A stretch of 64,000 bases of DNA from Nageia nagi (Eukaryota > Pinophyta), in assembly GCA_050084985.1 (NCBI GenBank), contig JBITNC010000001.1:11780001-11844000 (forward strand). Direction: 5' to 3'. This document shows, piece by piece, positions 22,451 to 33,818 of the stretch (its first letter is position 1; each line of letters opens with the position of its first letter). The translations under genes were made by a program, and so were the position numbers. The notes beneath the pieces are model-generated. The model was given only the letters and a program-made list of their open reading frames with translations, had not been told where the DNA came from and searched no databases.

Positions 22451-24189
22451 ATATGACTAAAAAAAATAATCAAAAAATCAAAAACTAAAAAAATCATAAA
22501 AATTATTATAATAAACCAAAAAATATATATCTATCTATTGTATATATGTATTTATATATACACTTAGAAAATTATTTATGAAGCATCTTGGCTATTAGGT
22601 ATGCTTCCCTATGTATTCACATCATACTATTATATTCATTTTGTCCACTACTTCCATCATTGTAAAATTATTAAGTGTCAAACATGATGATCAAGGTAAT
22701 CTACCAAGAGATATATATACACATTATATATCCATCCATCCACATACCATTCATATATATAGTTGTACATATAAATATAGGAGTAGTTTATGGGTATAAT
22801 ATTCATATTATATTTTGTCAAAACATCTTCTGCAAGGTTTCTAAAACTTTGGATGATAAATAAACATGACCTTGATGCATCATCAAGATATTATGAACAC
22901 ATACACTTTTACACATTCTAAATCTCAAAACAACAAAAAATTTGATGTTCTTTGAGCATAATTTTGAGTGATTATTCATCCTATTATTTTGCTTCATCCC
23001 AAACCTAAGAGATAGGATAGAAAGAAAAATACAAGAAAAAAATGTACATATAGATAACAAAAAAAGAAAAAGAAAAGTAGAATTCTTGGGTGATTACAAT
23101 ATCCTCTATTAGGGTTATGGATGCCTAACTAGCAATAGAGCAAGGTTGTAATGAGATCGAAGGGTTAGTCTTCACTGGGACTATGAATGCCTATCTGGGA
23201 GTGAGGTATACCTTATGAAGAGGTGACATGTCTAGTCTTTTTGATGTACCTCTAGATATTTCACATAGACAAATCAACTTATATATTTTATGCTCTTGAA
23301 ACATTAAATTGTCGAGCATGAAGAGAAGAAAATGAACATCATTGTACACACAAGTTCATAATAAACTTAAGTGTACCATAAATTTATTTTATATCATCCT
23401 TAGTATATGAAATTGAAATGAATGATTATTTGATGAAATTAGTGTGAATATATTATTTATTATACTTTTTTATTATATTATACATTCATTTCATTTCATA
23501 ATACGTATATCTTATTATTATTATAATCTTGATAGGTTAACTAAATTATTATATTTGATATTTAAATAGTTATACCATCAATCCATGTTCACTTATATGC
23601 ATGTACACATCCATAATATTATACATTCATACATTTATCCATTTGTGTGATCATACCATTCATACCTTTTTACATACATACATTATCCCATATGTATTAA
23701 TAGCCAAGAAAAATGAAAAATGATGATATCTAATTCTATACTATTACAAATAAAATATTTCTAATCTATAATAAATTAAATTATCACATCATATAAGAAC
23801 CATTAATCCATCAAAATATCATATATTATCATGCAACAAAATGTAAATAAACATCAATTATCCATCATCATGATATACAACATAAAAATTAAATGTAATC
23901 CTAGAATTATCATTTATAAAATAACATATGATAATATCAAATAAAAAATCATAAAAACCATGATCATAAACACAAGTATCTAAATATATCATCATACATA
24001 TATATAAAAAAATAATCATATAATGTCCATTTCCTAGTCATCAACAAATATCCATGCAATAAAACTTTTGATCATGATCCAAACAATGAATATAATATAA
24101 TCATCCATCAATAAATATAAATCCATAAATCACCAACATCATAAGTTAACAATAAAATGACATAACACAAAGTAATAACTATCAATCCT
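22451..24189 (+). other. 3' noncoding region of element A
   Basis: A-rich tract (22460-22560), TATATA-rich stretches, a conserved block (23085-23290, separate entry), then very AT-rich DNA to the end of the antisense PMD gene. The segment with TATTTTGCTTCATCCCAAACC at about 22985 pairs with the minus strand of D at 37510-37530, so A and D are collinear here. No other genes seen. Confidence 0.6.
23085..23290 (+). other. conserved noncoding block, element A copy
   Basis: Matches the minus strand of 37250-37455 in element D at roughly three quarters of positions by eye. Shared words: TATCCTCTATT, TATGGATGCCT / TATGGACGCCT, AGAGCAAGGTT, GAGATCGA, and a second ACTATGAATGCCT / GCTATGGACGCCT. The TATGGACGCCT word occurs twice about 60 bp apart in each copy. 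In D the first copy is preceded by CCTCTATTGAGG, a perfect short hairpin. Confidence 0.7.
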
Positions 24190-26595
24190 TAGGGGCATCC
24201 TCATAAGTGCTTCCCTCACCACCACCTTAGCCATAGGTCTCATCAACCTCCAAACCTCTTTGAGTTGGTATTGATCAACTACCTACACTCCTCTCTCACT
24301 CTATTTCTCATAGCTTAGGTGATCTAGGATGATGATGAGAAGAAGTGGTAGTCACACTCCTACTACAAGAAGTTACAACTCTAGCTAGGCCTCTTTGCAC
24401 ACTGGAGGTACCCTATGTCCCACAAGCTATAGCTGTAGGAAGTATATGAACATCTAAAGGGATATATAATAGAGGAGGAATATGATATGCAACATTGGTT
24501 TCATATGTAAGAATACCTACCAAGCAAGTGTTAGTGACCCCATGGTAGTAATCTTACTATCTATAAATATCTCAAATAAAGGAGGATGACTACCTCTCTA
24601 TACCTACTAAAGTTCCTTCTTCCCTAACTTGCTACTGCAAAGATTGAACCATAGCTCATGTTGTATCCCTCTCCTATTTATAGTGATCATGATCAACCCT
24701 ATATTTGAGTCTATCCTCATATGAATGTCTATAATGCTCTAGTTGGGCATGTATAGACTCATTTTCTTGATGATACTGATCAAGTAAATACTAGGAATGT
24801 GTAAGTAAAAACTTAAGCTCATAAATATTTCCCAATAACATGTTAATACCAAGTACTTGAGGGATCGATGTCGCTTCCTTTAGTTCTCACTCACCAACCT
24901 CTACCATTATAAGCCCCTTAGTATAAGGAACATCCTCCTCACCCTATGAAACCACATTTGGAATATCTCTCTTGGTACCTATATCAACATCCTAACCCTC
25001 GACCACATCAGGTCCTACCCTAGGATCCTCCACTTGCTAATGCATTTGATGACCCTGATCACCCTGATCTCCCTCCTCCTACTTAGCCTGTTACCATGGA
25101 AAAAAACTATCAGTCATCCCCACATCATCTTCATCCACCTCTTCATTAATACCCTCCTTCTAAGTAGGATTAGGCTTTGCATATACCAAGGTCTGAATCC
25201 CATCAATAGGAAAAGTCCCCTCTCACTACTACCTCATGGGATTTGGAGGAACATCTTGTACAAGTCTAAACTAGTGTCTAACATTATCAAACTAAAAATA
25301 CTCAAGAAATTCATTCCATCAACCACTACTAAACCCTTACCTATCTGATGCCACTAAGCTAAGCCTCAAACTCATCCCATGCTAGATATAAATGATAAGG
25401 CCTAAACTTGACATGATATAAAGCATCATGTGATAAAATCTCACATCTTGATGAATACCATCAATCAGATAGATATAAAAATCCTCTCAGCAACTCATAA
25501 TGCCAATAAGGTACTCAATGTTGCTAGAAAAGCTAGGAACATGAAGTCCAAGAGGATGCACCACTACAATATTATCATAAGCCTATACTTGAAGGGTAAT
25601 GTTCACTGATAGTGAGGATCTATGAATTAGAGAGTAGAAAAGTAACTCCCTATAGCACTATGCCACAAGGTTGGTACCAAAGAATAAATCATACCATTTT
25701 GCATCATATCTATAATCATAGGAAGTAACAAACATAAAAATCTATCACTAATAGTGTCAAGTAAGGCATAACACTAAATCATGCCCATTAAAAAGGAGAT
25801 ATCGATGCTCCCTTATTGATCCTATTGCCAGTATTGATAGTACTTGACTTCCCCTAAGCTAATGTCAAACATAATCATATCTACTTGATTGGCCTTGTAT
25901 AAATAACAGATAGTTGGTTGTGCATCATCCCTATCCATAATATGTTGTATCCTCCTACCATGAATAGGTAAGTAGTATTGGCAATGCATGTTATCCCTTG
26001 TAATAGTCATCTCCCCCATTAAGATATCAAATATAGAAGTAGTGGAGTCTCACCTCTTATGTAAAGTTGCCAAAAGAGGGTACTCCAAGTGGATATGATC
26101 CATGTAGGGTCCAACTCTAAAACCCACACTCTAAAAGAAAGTGTGATCCATAGTTGTAATAAATGGGCTCCTCTCCTACAGAATGATGGGATAATGTCCT
26201 CTAGGATTAAAGACATCCTAACCTTGAAAATAGTACAACTAAGCTAACTAAAAAAAATTACTCTAGGGCCAAACATTGGTGACCAGGAGACCAAGTTGCA
26301 AAGTCACTAGTGTTTGCTACCAAATGTCCACAATTATGTAACCCTTCAAATCTGGCCAATGATCATGTCTTAGGGTTTAAAAATGCTTAAAAAATATAAA
26401 AAAAATGTATCAAAATGGAAAAACTAAATAGTTAAAAGGTGTCTAAACATGAAATTAATAATCCTTGCTATTTTTGTTTTTCAAATTAGGTCTTATAACT
26501 AGCATAATAAGTAAAAACTCAAAAAGGGGATTGTAAAACCCTACCTCCTCTCCAATTAATCGCTTCCAAATAGCTAGTCTCCTCTTTGGTGACAT
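24190..26595 (-). pseudogene. antisense plant mobile domain (PMD) gene of element A, with intron
   Basis: Mini-exon 1 runs 26595-26545: ATG then 17 codons (MSPKRRLAIWKRLIGEE), donor GGAG|GTAGGG. Intron 26544-26223 (322 nt) ends TTTTCAAG|GTT. Exon 2 holds the PMD core: the line that in D reads MGRIHLEYPLLATLLDKWD, then GEMTITRDNMHCQYYLPIHG (D: REMTIIMEDIHRLYRLPIH) and MIMFDISLGEVKYYQYWQ. W-x(n)-TFHL-x-x-E-M-T-x-x-x-D-x(n)-LPI is the established start of the PMD family (MAIN/MAIL-like proteins, often carried by plant transposons). Frameshifts and stops throughout; the 3' half to about 24190 is low complexity. It lies on the opposite strand to its element, between ORF3/ORF4 and the 3' LTR. Confidence 0.75.
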
Positions 26596-28220
26596 ACTAG
26601 CTCACGGGGTATGACAAAGTAAGGAAATAGGTGGCCCATGTTGAAAAGAATGATAGGTCAATGAGATCTCTAAAAATAACAAAAAGATAAATAAGAAAAT
26701 GATAGGTCATCTTATATTTTTATTTTGACCATGACTCAGAACATCAATGATTTTAATACAAACATTAATGATTTACATGGGATGTTGGTAACTATAACTA
26801 GTCATTGGTGACCCATAACATTATAAAAATACTCACAAATCTCAAAAATCAAAATGGGAGAGTAATGAATAAAACACTTAAGCCCTTCTTTTGGTTCATA
26901 ATTAGGATAAAAATAACAAAACACATCAAAAAATGAACTAGACCCCTACTTGTTAAAGCAACCTAAGTCACATATTTAGAAGAAATTGAATTTCATGAAT
27001 AGTTCAAATTTGAAAAAATTAAACATGATTAACAAATGTGATATGACCTTTTATGTAAGATCATCATGTACCCTAGCTAATAAGATTGAAGCCATCGAAC
27101 TTAAACCAACTGTATACTCAAAACTTGTAATTTATCTCATGCTAGCTTCAACATACATTCGATGACACATGGACTTGTCACATGCCTACCACAAATAGAA
27201 CACAATATTGAGGTAGATACCTACATTATTTTGGTATAGACTATAATGGTTTGCAAAATATGACCAAGCATGAAAGTGACTAGAATGTGAGTTGATCATG
27301 ATTCTACCAATCAAATTTGACTTATTCATAGAGATTAGGTAAACTTTAAACATCAACACAAGTCAAGGGACTTAAATCAAAAACCCCATCATACAAAAAA
27401 AATTCAAAAATTAATCAAAATCACAAAATGATAATGACTAATAAAAAAATATATAAATACTTAAGCCATCCTAGTTTAGGTTTAGCTTAGGTCTATAACA
27501 AAAAAAATATAAAAAATATTTAAACCTTTCTTCTAGCATAGGAATCTAGATGAAAAAAGTGTACCCTAGGTCCCTTATGAGGTAATATCAAGAAAACCAT
27601 TATTAGTGCCTCACAACCCCTATATGTATATTTACAAAAAATTCTAAAAACTAAAAAATGTGTCAAAGACAAAAAGAACAAGTTTTTGTACTTATTGACT
27701 TTACCAAAGTTAAGTGTTTTAGAAAAACTAAAACCCATGAGTGATTTCATATTTGAAAAATGATCCTTCTTTTGAAAGATAAGAGAAGGATAGGGTCGTA
27801 TATGACTAAAGACATTGTACGAACTTTTTCATAAGATCATCATGTAACCTAACTGCTGGGATGAAAAGCAAAATGATCAAAATATTGTATCCATAGGGAA
27901 ACTTCTTTATCACATGCTAGCTTCAACATACATTTGGTGATACAAAGACTCATTACATACCTGCCATAAACAACATAGAATATAGTGGTAACAACAAGTT
28001 TTGCTTTGATAATACAACCATACTACATTCAAAATGTGTCAAACATAAAAGATCAAAAAATAAATTTAATCATAATTCAATCAATCAAATTAGACTAATT
28101 AATAAGGAATAGGTTAACACAAAATATTGACTAAAGTTAAAAATACAAGTTAAGAAACTTGAATGCACCCACCTTCAGAAAGTTAAGTTTTTGAATTATC
28201 CCCCACTTACAATTAATGGA
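26596..28220 (+). other. noncoding region between antisense PMD gene and 3' LTR, element A
   Basis: Upstream (promoter side) of the antisense gene. Holds several copies of the dispersed motif AAACRYYRRTGATT (26739-26752, 26760-26773) and a large direct duplication starting AAGATCATCATGTA at 27057 and 27833 (period 776), with further agreement over CATGCTAGCTTCAACATACAT and TACCTGCCATAAA/TGCCTACCACAAA. No genes seen. Confidence 0.6.
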
Positions 28221-28240
28221 TAATTCAAAAAGGGGAAAAA
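28221..28240 (+). promoter_or_regulatory. polypurine tract, element A
   Basis: AATTCAAAAAGGGGAAAAA directly before the LTR start TGTAGACACC. Element D has the same tract as AATTCAAAAAGGGGCAAAA on its coding strand. Confidence 0.85.
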
Positions 28241-29028
28241 TGTAGACACCCAAAAATGACCCTTCTTTTTGCAAATGAAGGAAGATAAAAACATTAAAGT
28301 AAAAATTAAAATTTTACTATAATATGCCAAACACTAGTATTTGAATTCAATAGTTAACAACTTAGGCGAGATGTTGATGTCCAACTCCTGAACATCGATG
28401 AATCTAGAGTTGGTAAAAGTAAAATAAAAATGACAACTATGCAAGCATTATGGGAAGATAACAAAGAATAATGGATGACTCATCATCCATCCCACATATC
28501 CCCACTTTATATCAAATCCATGAAAAGGATGGATAGGCTTTTCTATCTCAATTTTTGTGTAAAAATTGGAAACTTAACCTATTTTTGATATCTATAAATA
28601 AAATCTCCTACCATGAAGCAAAGAGACCTAGTTTGAATGCAAAGTTACTTTATCAAAATACATCCATATTTTATTGAGTTAGATGTATTATTATTCTACA
28701 TTTTATATGCTCATTTTATATTGATTTCATGATATGAACAAGCATGTTTGATGTATTTCATGTTCACATGTGTGTAGGGTCCATAGGTGTACAACAACTA
28801 AATTGATCAAAGAAAGTCTTAAGGATTTGAAGAGAATAGAGAGATCCAAATTCTTTTGTAGGTTTTTAGAAAGTAGTTTTCAAAGCTTGCAGACATTGAA
28901 AATAGGTCTATAAAGGCATAAATATTCTTTTTTAAAAAGCCCTTTTGCAATGAAACAAATCAAAATAGATTTATCATTTGTATCATTGAAGTTTACAATA
29001 ACAATAAAGAAAAATGTTGGTTGTAACA
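28241..29028 (+). repeat. 3' LTR of element A
   Basis: 788 bp from TGTAGACACCCAAAAATGAC to TTGTAACA, the same termini as the 840-bp LTR of D (TGTAGACACC...CTGTAACA). The interior is diverged. A TATA box is at 28593 and the motif GAACATCGATGAAT at 28390. Directly followed by the RT of element C. Confidence 0.8.
28593..28600 (+). promoter_or_regulatory. TATA box, 3' LTR of element A
   Basis: TATAAATA in the context ATATCTATAAATAAAATC. The D LTR has CTATAAATACAAGCC at the matching place on its strand. Confidence 0.55.
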
Positions 29029-29033
29029 TGTCT

Positions 29034-29560
29034 TGTCTTATTTGCTAACATGGTTACCTTTTGCACATGGAAATATCATCCAACTAAACAATAATTAATG
29101 AATTAATAAATAGACTAATAACTTCATTCATTACACTCATTAATGTGGCTAGTGAATTACACAAACCAAATGGCAAAACTAGATATTAAAATAGGCTTTG
29201 TCTTATCTTAAATATGATCTTCTAAATGTACTCCTCCTTAATCCTAACTTGATGACATCCACTTCTTAGGTTCATATTGGTGAAGGAACTTTCCTCTTGT
29301 AACTGATCCAAAAGATCATCTATTTGGGCAATGGATAGTAATTCTTAATGATGATTTTGTTAAGTGCTATATAATCAATACACATCCTCCAAGTTTTATC
29401 CTTCTTAGGAACCAAAACTACATTTGATCCACATGGAGATGTACTAGTTTTGACAAGACCCTGATCAACCAAATCCTAAATTTTCCTTTTAATCTCCTTG
29501 TGATCCAAAATTTATGTCCTATACAATGCTATATTGGGTAAAGAAGCATCAGGTAATAGG
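29034..29560 (-). pseudogene. reverse transcriptase fragment, element C
   Basis: Reads TWRMCIDY[10 protein letters not shown], YYPLPK, DDLLDQLQEESSFT, NMNLRSGCHQVRIKEE, VLPFGLCNSLA, MNEVISLF and then V-stop-LDDI at about 29070-29095. These are the classical chromovirus/Ty3 RT motifs (R-x-LNK-x-T-I-K-N, IDDLLDxL, SGYHQIRI, FGLxNAP, YLDD). The Tyr of YLDD is a stop. The domain ends within some 50 bp after LDD, at the junction with the LTR of A. Confidence 0.8.
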
Positions 29561-29739
29561 TAAATCTTGTCTTGTATATCCTATATAGGTGGTATTCCCT
29601 TAGGATTTTTAAATACCTCAATAAATTCTTAAACTAAACTATGTATATCATCCTCTCTATTGCATGGTGTAGGCACTCTGGAGTTAGAACAACATGACAT
29701 GGATATGGTGATCTTAATAGACCTAAAATCTTCTACCTT

Positions 29740-30080
29740 GATCATGAGTAGAACAAATATCCTACTAGTATTTATCCATCATTTGACTTGAATGGAAGTG
29801 ATTAAAGGTAGCTTCTTGTTGCTATTATGAGCATGAAAACAAAATTTTTTTCTATCCTTAATAAATTTATACTTATTCAATCTTCTATAATAAAGAGCAT
29901 CTCTATCCCACAAATAAGGATTACCAAGAATAATACCACAAATATCTAGTAGAACAACATCAACCATAGTTTCATCAATGTACTTTGCAAAAATATCAAA
30001 TTTTAACTTGCATTACTTAGTAACTTTAATACTAGCATCTTTGTGTACCCAACCTAAAGGATATGTATGAGGATGATTGT
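29740..30080 (-). pseudogene. protease-RT linker relic, element C
   Basis: The open stretch 29967-29779 reads VVLLDICGIILGNPYLWDRD then ALYYRRLNKYKFIKDRKKF. The pattern D-x-x-G-I-x-L-G-x-P-Y-L-x-x-R-x-A with R-x-x-N-K-Y is the end of the protease domain in many plant gypsy elements. The active-site part upstream (about 30000-30080) is too decayed to place. Confidence 0.55.
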
Positions 30081-30159
30081 AGGTATTCAATCCTCAATTA
30101 TTCACCATAGTCTTAGAAATTAGATTTTCTTGAGACTCAAATAAATGATGCAATAATCT

Positions 30160-31120
30160 CTTGTCTTCTTGATTTGAATTTTGAGTTGGAATAAATTAAT
30201 CTTTTATTCTTCAATGTATTTATCTTCTCCAAACTTTTGAATGGATAAATAATTAAGCTTATCATCAACATTAGAACATACCTCAACATCCTCATATCTA
30301 TTGATAATAACATTCTTCTTCTCCTTACTCTTCTTCTTATATGGACATAAGTTTGGATGAAGTTTCCAACATTTCTCTTCAACATGATCATCCTTATCAT
30401 AATGATTACAATTTCTATTATCATATTATTTATTTCAAGTATTAGTAGTCTTAGCTTCTTTCTTACCTTTTCCTTTCTCTTGATATTTCCCTTTATCTTT
30501 TTACCCCTTGGAATTGGAACCCTTCTTGGATTCTTCATATTTCCTTCTTGATTTACCATCTTCTTCCAAATATTATATGTGAACACAAACTTGATTAAGA
30601 TTTGAAGAATTGAATAACATGATAGTCTTTTGGATATGACTATGCAACTCTCCAATATACTTCATCAACATTTGAGGATCTCTAAGTGAAACTCCAAGAA
30701 AAGCAACTTGCTTCCTAACTTTAGTGGTGTATTATTGAATTTATTACCCTCTTTTTTGTTTAAATAATTTCCATTTAATTAATAAATTATTGTGATGTCC
30801 TAAAGGATAGAAATGATCCTTCAATAATCTCTTGAATTCTTCCTAAGAAGAGACTTCAGGATTTTTTTATGCTTAAGAGTTTCAACATGACTCTCCCACC
30901 AAATCAATGCATGTCCATCCATATTAAATCCTACATAAAGAGATTTTATTAACATCACCAACAATACCTTGGATTTAAAATTATACCTCCAAAATTGTTT
31001 CATCTAATTGTTCAATTTATCAACATTAACCTTTCCACCTAAAGTAGGGATCTCCACCTTTTCCACCACCTTAAATGAAATGACATAAGATGATGATGGT
31101 CATATATCACATCCTCTTTC
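30160..31120 (-). pseudogene. gag relic, element C
   Basis: Begins with VEKVEIPTLGGKVNVDKL-like sequence; the capsid part (31003-30821) reads KSLYVGFNMDGHALIWWESH, followed by LLKDHFYPLGHH and QVAFLGVSLRDPQMLMKYI. A zinc knuckle of the form C-x-H-Y-D-K-D-D-H-V-E-E-K-CWKLHPNLCP lies at about 30425-30345; CW-x-LHP is typical of this gag type. Lys-rich linker precedes it. Frameshifts at several points. Confidence 0.65.
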
Positions 31121-31454
31121 TTATCCATTATGTTGTTATCTTTGATTACTATTATTTTAATGAACTCCAACCAAGAACTTAGTCAATCTAGCCAAGTTAT
31201 TCTCCATTGAAATAAATCTCCTCTCCAAATTGACATCCAACATGGTTCAAATGTTCTCATGTTGTTATTCATCAACCAACTCTATAAGAGTCACTCTTTT
31301 TCATCTACCAATATCAAGATACTCAAGGATTATTTCATCTCTTTAAGATCTTCTTCTAAATATAAATAGTCACAGTGTGGGTGCTCTCTAGATAGGCTCG
31401 CATGGTGTTGGTGAACTGAAATCTATACAAAATTCACTTAAAATTTGAACAAAT

Positions 31455-31470
31455 TACACTTTGACACCAT
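31455..31470 (-). promoter_or_regulatory. candidate primer binding site, element C
   Basis: On the minus strand ATGGTGTCAAAGTG resembles the initiator-Met tRNA site TGGTATCAGAGC (9 of 12). Suitable position upstream of gag. Mutated at three bases. Confidence 0.5.
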
Positions 31471-32267
31471 ATTATCTATAATCATCAGATGCTTATAGCA
31501 TACTCAGATATTCACTTACAAATTAAAAAATGAAAATATATTCACCATGTTATCCATAAAATACATATGTTATTTTGATAATTGAACTTAATACTAAACT
31601 AACAACAAATGTAAATCAATTTGACATAGTGATTTATCCTAGTTCACCTAATGTGGACTAATTATGCATGGAATGACAACACTTCTTCTTATTATTTATA
31701 AAGCATTACAATATGTACATGTATAATGGTGATACCATCAAAATGATAACAATACACCTTCTACAATCCTTTGCAACACTCCAACAATAAGAGTATACAA
31801 CTTAGAGAATAAATTTCATAATATGACTCATAGTATTCCTTGCAGTGTCTCTCTAACAATATTTCAATCCCACAAAAATGAAGTAAATAGCCTCAAATAG
31901 ACCTGAATATGAATCATAGTCGATGATTGAGTTATCCATGATGTTTTAACTGTCTAACTAACCCTTGTTTCTTCAAATTCCTTCAATAACACATATGAAA
32001 TCATGATGTTGGTTCTCTAATAACTCAGTCAACATGATCTAGATGCTCTTCTTCTTTTAGAATCAAACCTCCAGATTTCATATTTTCTATTTTAGCTAAC
32101 CTCTAGGATAGATCTTTCTCCTAAAGTACACTTGATCCATTTTGAATCAAGGGTAGGCTAAAGATTATTCACCAAAATCAAAACCTAGGTGGAAAAAGAT
32201 AATTTTATTATCATATTCTATCCATGTTGCATATCATTATGAATGAAAAATATATAATTTTGATTAA
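31471..32267 (-). repeat. probable 5' LTR remnant of element C
   Basis: AT-rich DNA 5' of the PBS, no coding signal. Ends at the CATAT target duplication of element D; any remaining LTR would continue after 49946. No clear terminal dinucleotide was found, so this is by position only. Confidence 0.35.
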
Positions 32268-32272
32268 CATAT
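32268..32272. repeat. target site duplication of element D, left
   Basis: CATAT, identical to 49941-49945. Confidence 0.9.
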
Positions 32273-33112
32273 TGTTACAGTGAAAATAGAGCTGGAATGT
32301 AGAATAACATAAAATACAATTATTCTTAGATTTTCACTGAACTTCAAATTATGTAAAATAGGTAGAAATGTTGTAATTGTAAATTGATATTGATTTTCAG
32401 CTCAAAATACAATTTGGCCTTGGAAGGGACTTTTACAAATGCCATTTGCCAAAATGAGAGTATTAGATTTTCATTATTTTTGATTTGCTTGCTTCTCTCC
32501 TTGATATGGACAACCTGTAAATCCTACACACATGCAAAAGATAATAACATCAAAGCATCTATGTATGACATGTATTAAATTGAAACTAGCATAAAACAAT
32601 AAAAGGTATGAACTCACAAGATTTTGACAGCATTACCCTACTTTAAAAATGGGTCCCCTATTGCTTTGTTTTGGCTTGTATTTATAGATTTTTGGGTGAG
32701 ATTTTCCAAGGCTGGTAAGGGGGAGTCAAAAGCCACTGTAGGTTGTAACTGACCCCCTCTATCCACAGCATCTTGGAAGAATGAGATGTTACAACTTTAT
32801 TTTATTATTTTTGGTTTATGTTCGGCTGTTATAGAGTCACCAACGATTACTAGGCGGACATCGGTGATCATCCTAAAATGCCGGCAATTATTTTGGGTCC
32901 TGGCAATTGGTTTTCAATTTTTATAACAATATTAAAATGACCGCCAAATAGCTAATTTTTACCAAAAAAGGGTCATGTGACCACTCGTTTTGCATGTACT
33001 CAATGAGAGTTATCCAATAATATGGTTTTTTAAACCTATTTTATATTGTCACAAAGAGTTATGATTATTTCAATATTTACTAATTAAAAAGGGACATTTT
33101 TAGGTGTCTACA
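32273..33112 (-). repeat. 3' LTR of element D
   Basis: 840 bp, TGTAGACACC...CTGTAACA on the minus strand. Same length as the 5' LTR. Contains a TATA box, the sequence CACATGACCCTTTTT and motif copies such as ATCACCGATGTC (opposite-strand form of the dispersed motif). Confidence 0.95.
32679..32686 (-). promoter_or_regulatory. TATA box, 3' LTR of element D
   Basis: CTATAAATACAAGCC on the minus strand; identical in the 5' LTR. Confidence 0.65.
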
Positions 33113-33131
33113 TTTTGCCCCTTTTTGAATT
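33113..33131 (-). promoter_or_regulatory. polypurine tract, element D
   Basis: AATTCAAAAAGGGGCAAAA on the minus strand, immediately before TGTAGACACC. The match to element A at 28221-28240 supports the site. Confidence 0.85.
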
Positions 33132-33818
33132 ATCAACCGAAAATGCGGTTGATGATTTCAAAAATATAGAATGAGAAGCTTTGTCGCTTGATTATTTATT
33201 GTTACTTTTTTATGATATAAGTTTTGACTCATTTTCTTAGATGAATCAAAATTTTGATTTATCAAATTATGATAAAATGTGTTTTCTTTTAACATTTGAT
33301 GTAGTTTTGAAAATAAATTTGAATATACTTCAGAAGTGACTATTTTCGGTATGACAATGTGTTGAGCTTGTGTGACAGTTGCATGACATTTCTATTATGT
33401 TATTTTGCATGTCTAAGCACACATGTACCGTATAAGTTTTCTTTAGTATATGAGTTTTGATGGTGTTGTCCTTTGTCCCAACAACGGGGTTTCAAGATGA
33501 TCTTCTGTAACAATGATACATCACATTTTATCATTTGTTGATTTTCTTGACCAATTTAAGGTTATTTTTGAGAAAATTTTAATATTCTCATGACTATTCA
33601 TTAACACGGTGTTTTACTTATAATCGTCAGCATTTAGTGATGGTCACCAGTGTCTGTCCTCCAATCGTCGATGTTTCTCCATTAGATGTAAATAAAAAGA
33701 AAAAGTTTTAACTTTTTCTTATTCATTTCTTTTCTAGTTGTCACTCTCATTATTTGCCAGAACTAGTTTCCATTGCAATTTTGTTGATTTCCAGTCGTTG
33801 ATATTCGTTACAATCACC
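33132..33818 (+). other. noncoding region 5' of the antisense PMD gene, element D
   Basis: Would carry the promoter of the plus-strand PMD gene. Holds AATCGTCGATGTTT at 33663-33676 and related words (AATCGTCAGCATTTAG at about 33622). No gene seen. Confidence 0.5.

Larger units (their letters stand above)
1..29028 (+). mobile_element. Element A: Tat-like Ty3/gypsy retrotransposon, 5' end outside window
   Basis: A degenerate plus-strand retroelement with the order leader, gag, protease, RT, RNase H, archaeal-type RNase H, integrase, sense ORF3, ORF4, conserved noncoding block, antisense PMD gene, polypurine tract and 3' LTR. Its gag, integrase and ORF3 align by eye with element D on the opposite strand, and its LTR shares the D termini (TGTAGACACC start, GTAACA end). 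The 5' LTR lies left of base 1. Element B (9732-22275) splits it. The 3' LTR abuts the RT of element C at 29029, so A inserted into C. All reading frames are broken. Confidence 0.85.
29029..32267 (-). mobile_element. Element C: truncated chromovirus-like Ty3/gypsy fragment
   Basis: Minus-strand order: 5' LTR remnant or leader (32267-31471), PBS (31470-31455), gag, protease, RT. The RT stops right after the LDD block at the 3' LTR of element A; the remainder would lie beyond the left edge of the window, on the other side of A. The 5' end is cut by element D. Its gag zinc knuckle and RT are unlike those of A, B and D. Confidence 0.75.

Noticed and set aside
22611-22863. two overlapping His/Ile/Tyr-rich small open frames
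   Set aside because: Fall in TATA/CAT-rich simple sequence in two registers at once; no conservation with D.
30137-30655. 172-residue Lys/Arg/Ile-rich minus-strand open frame
   Set aside because: It overlaps the gag zinc-knuckle region of element C in another frame; the true frame carries CWKLHP. Composition is that of a shadow frame.
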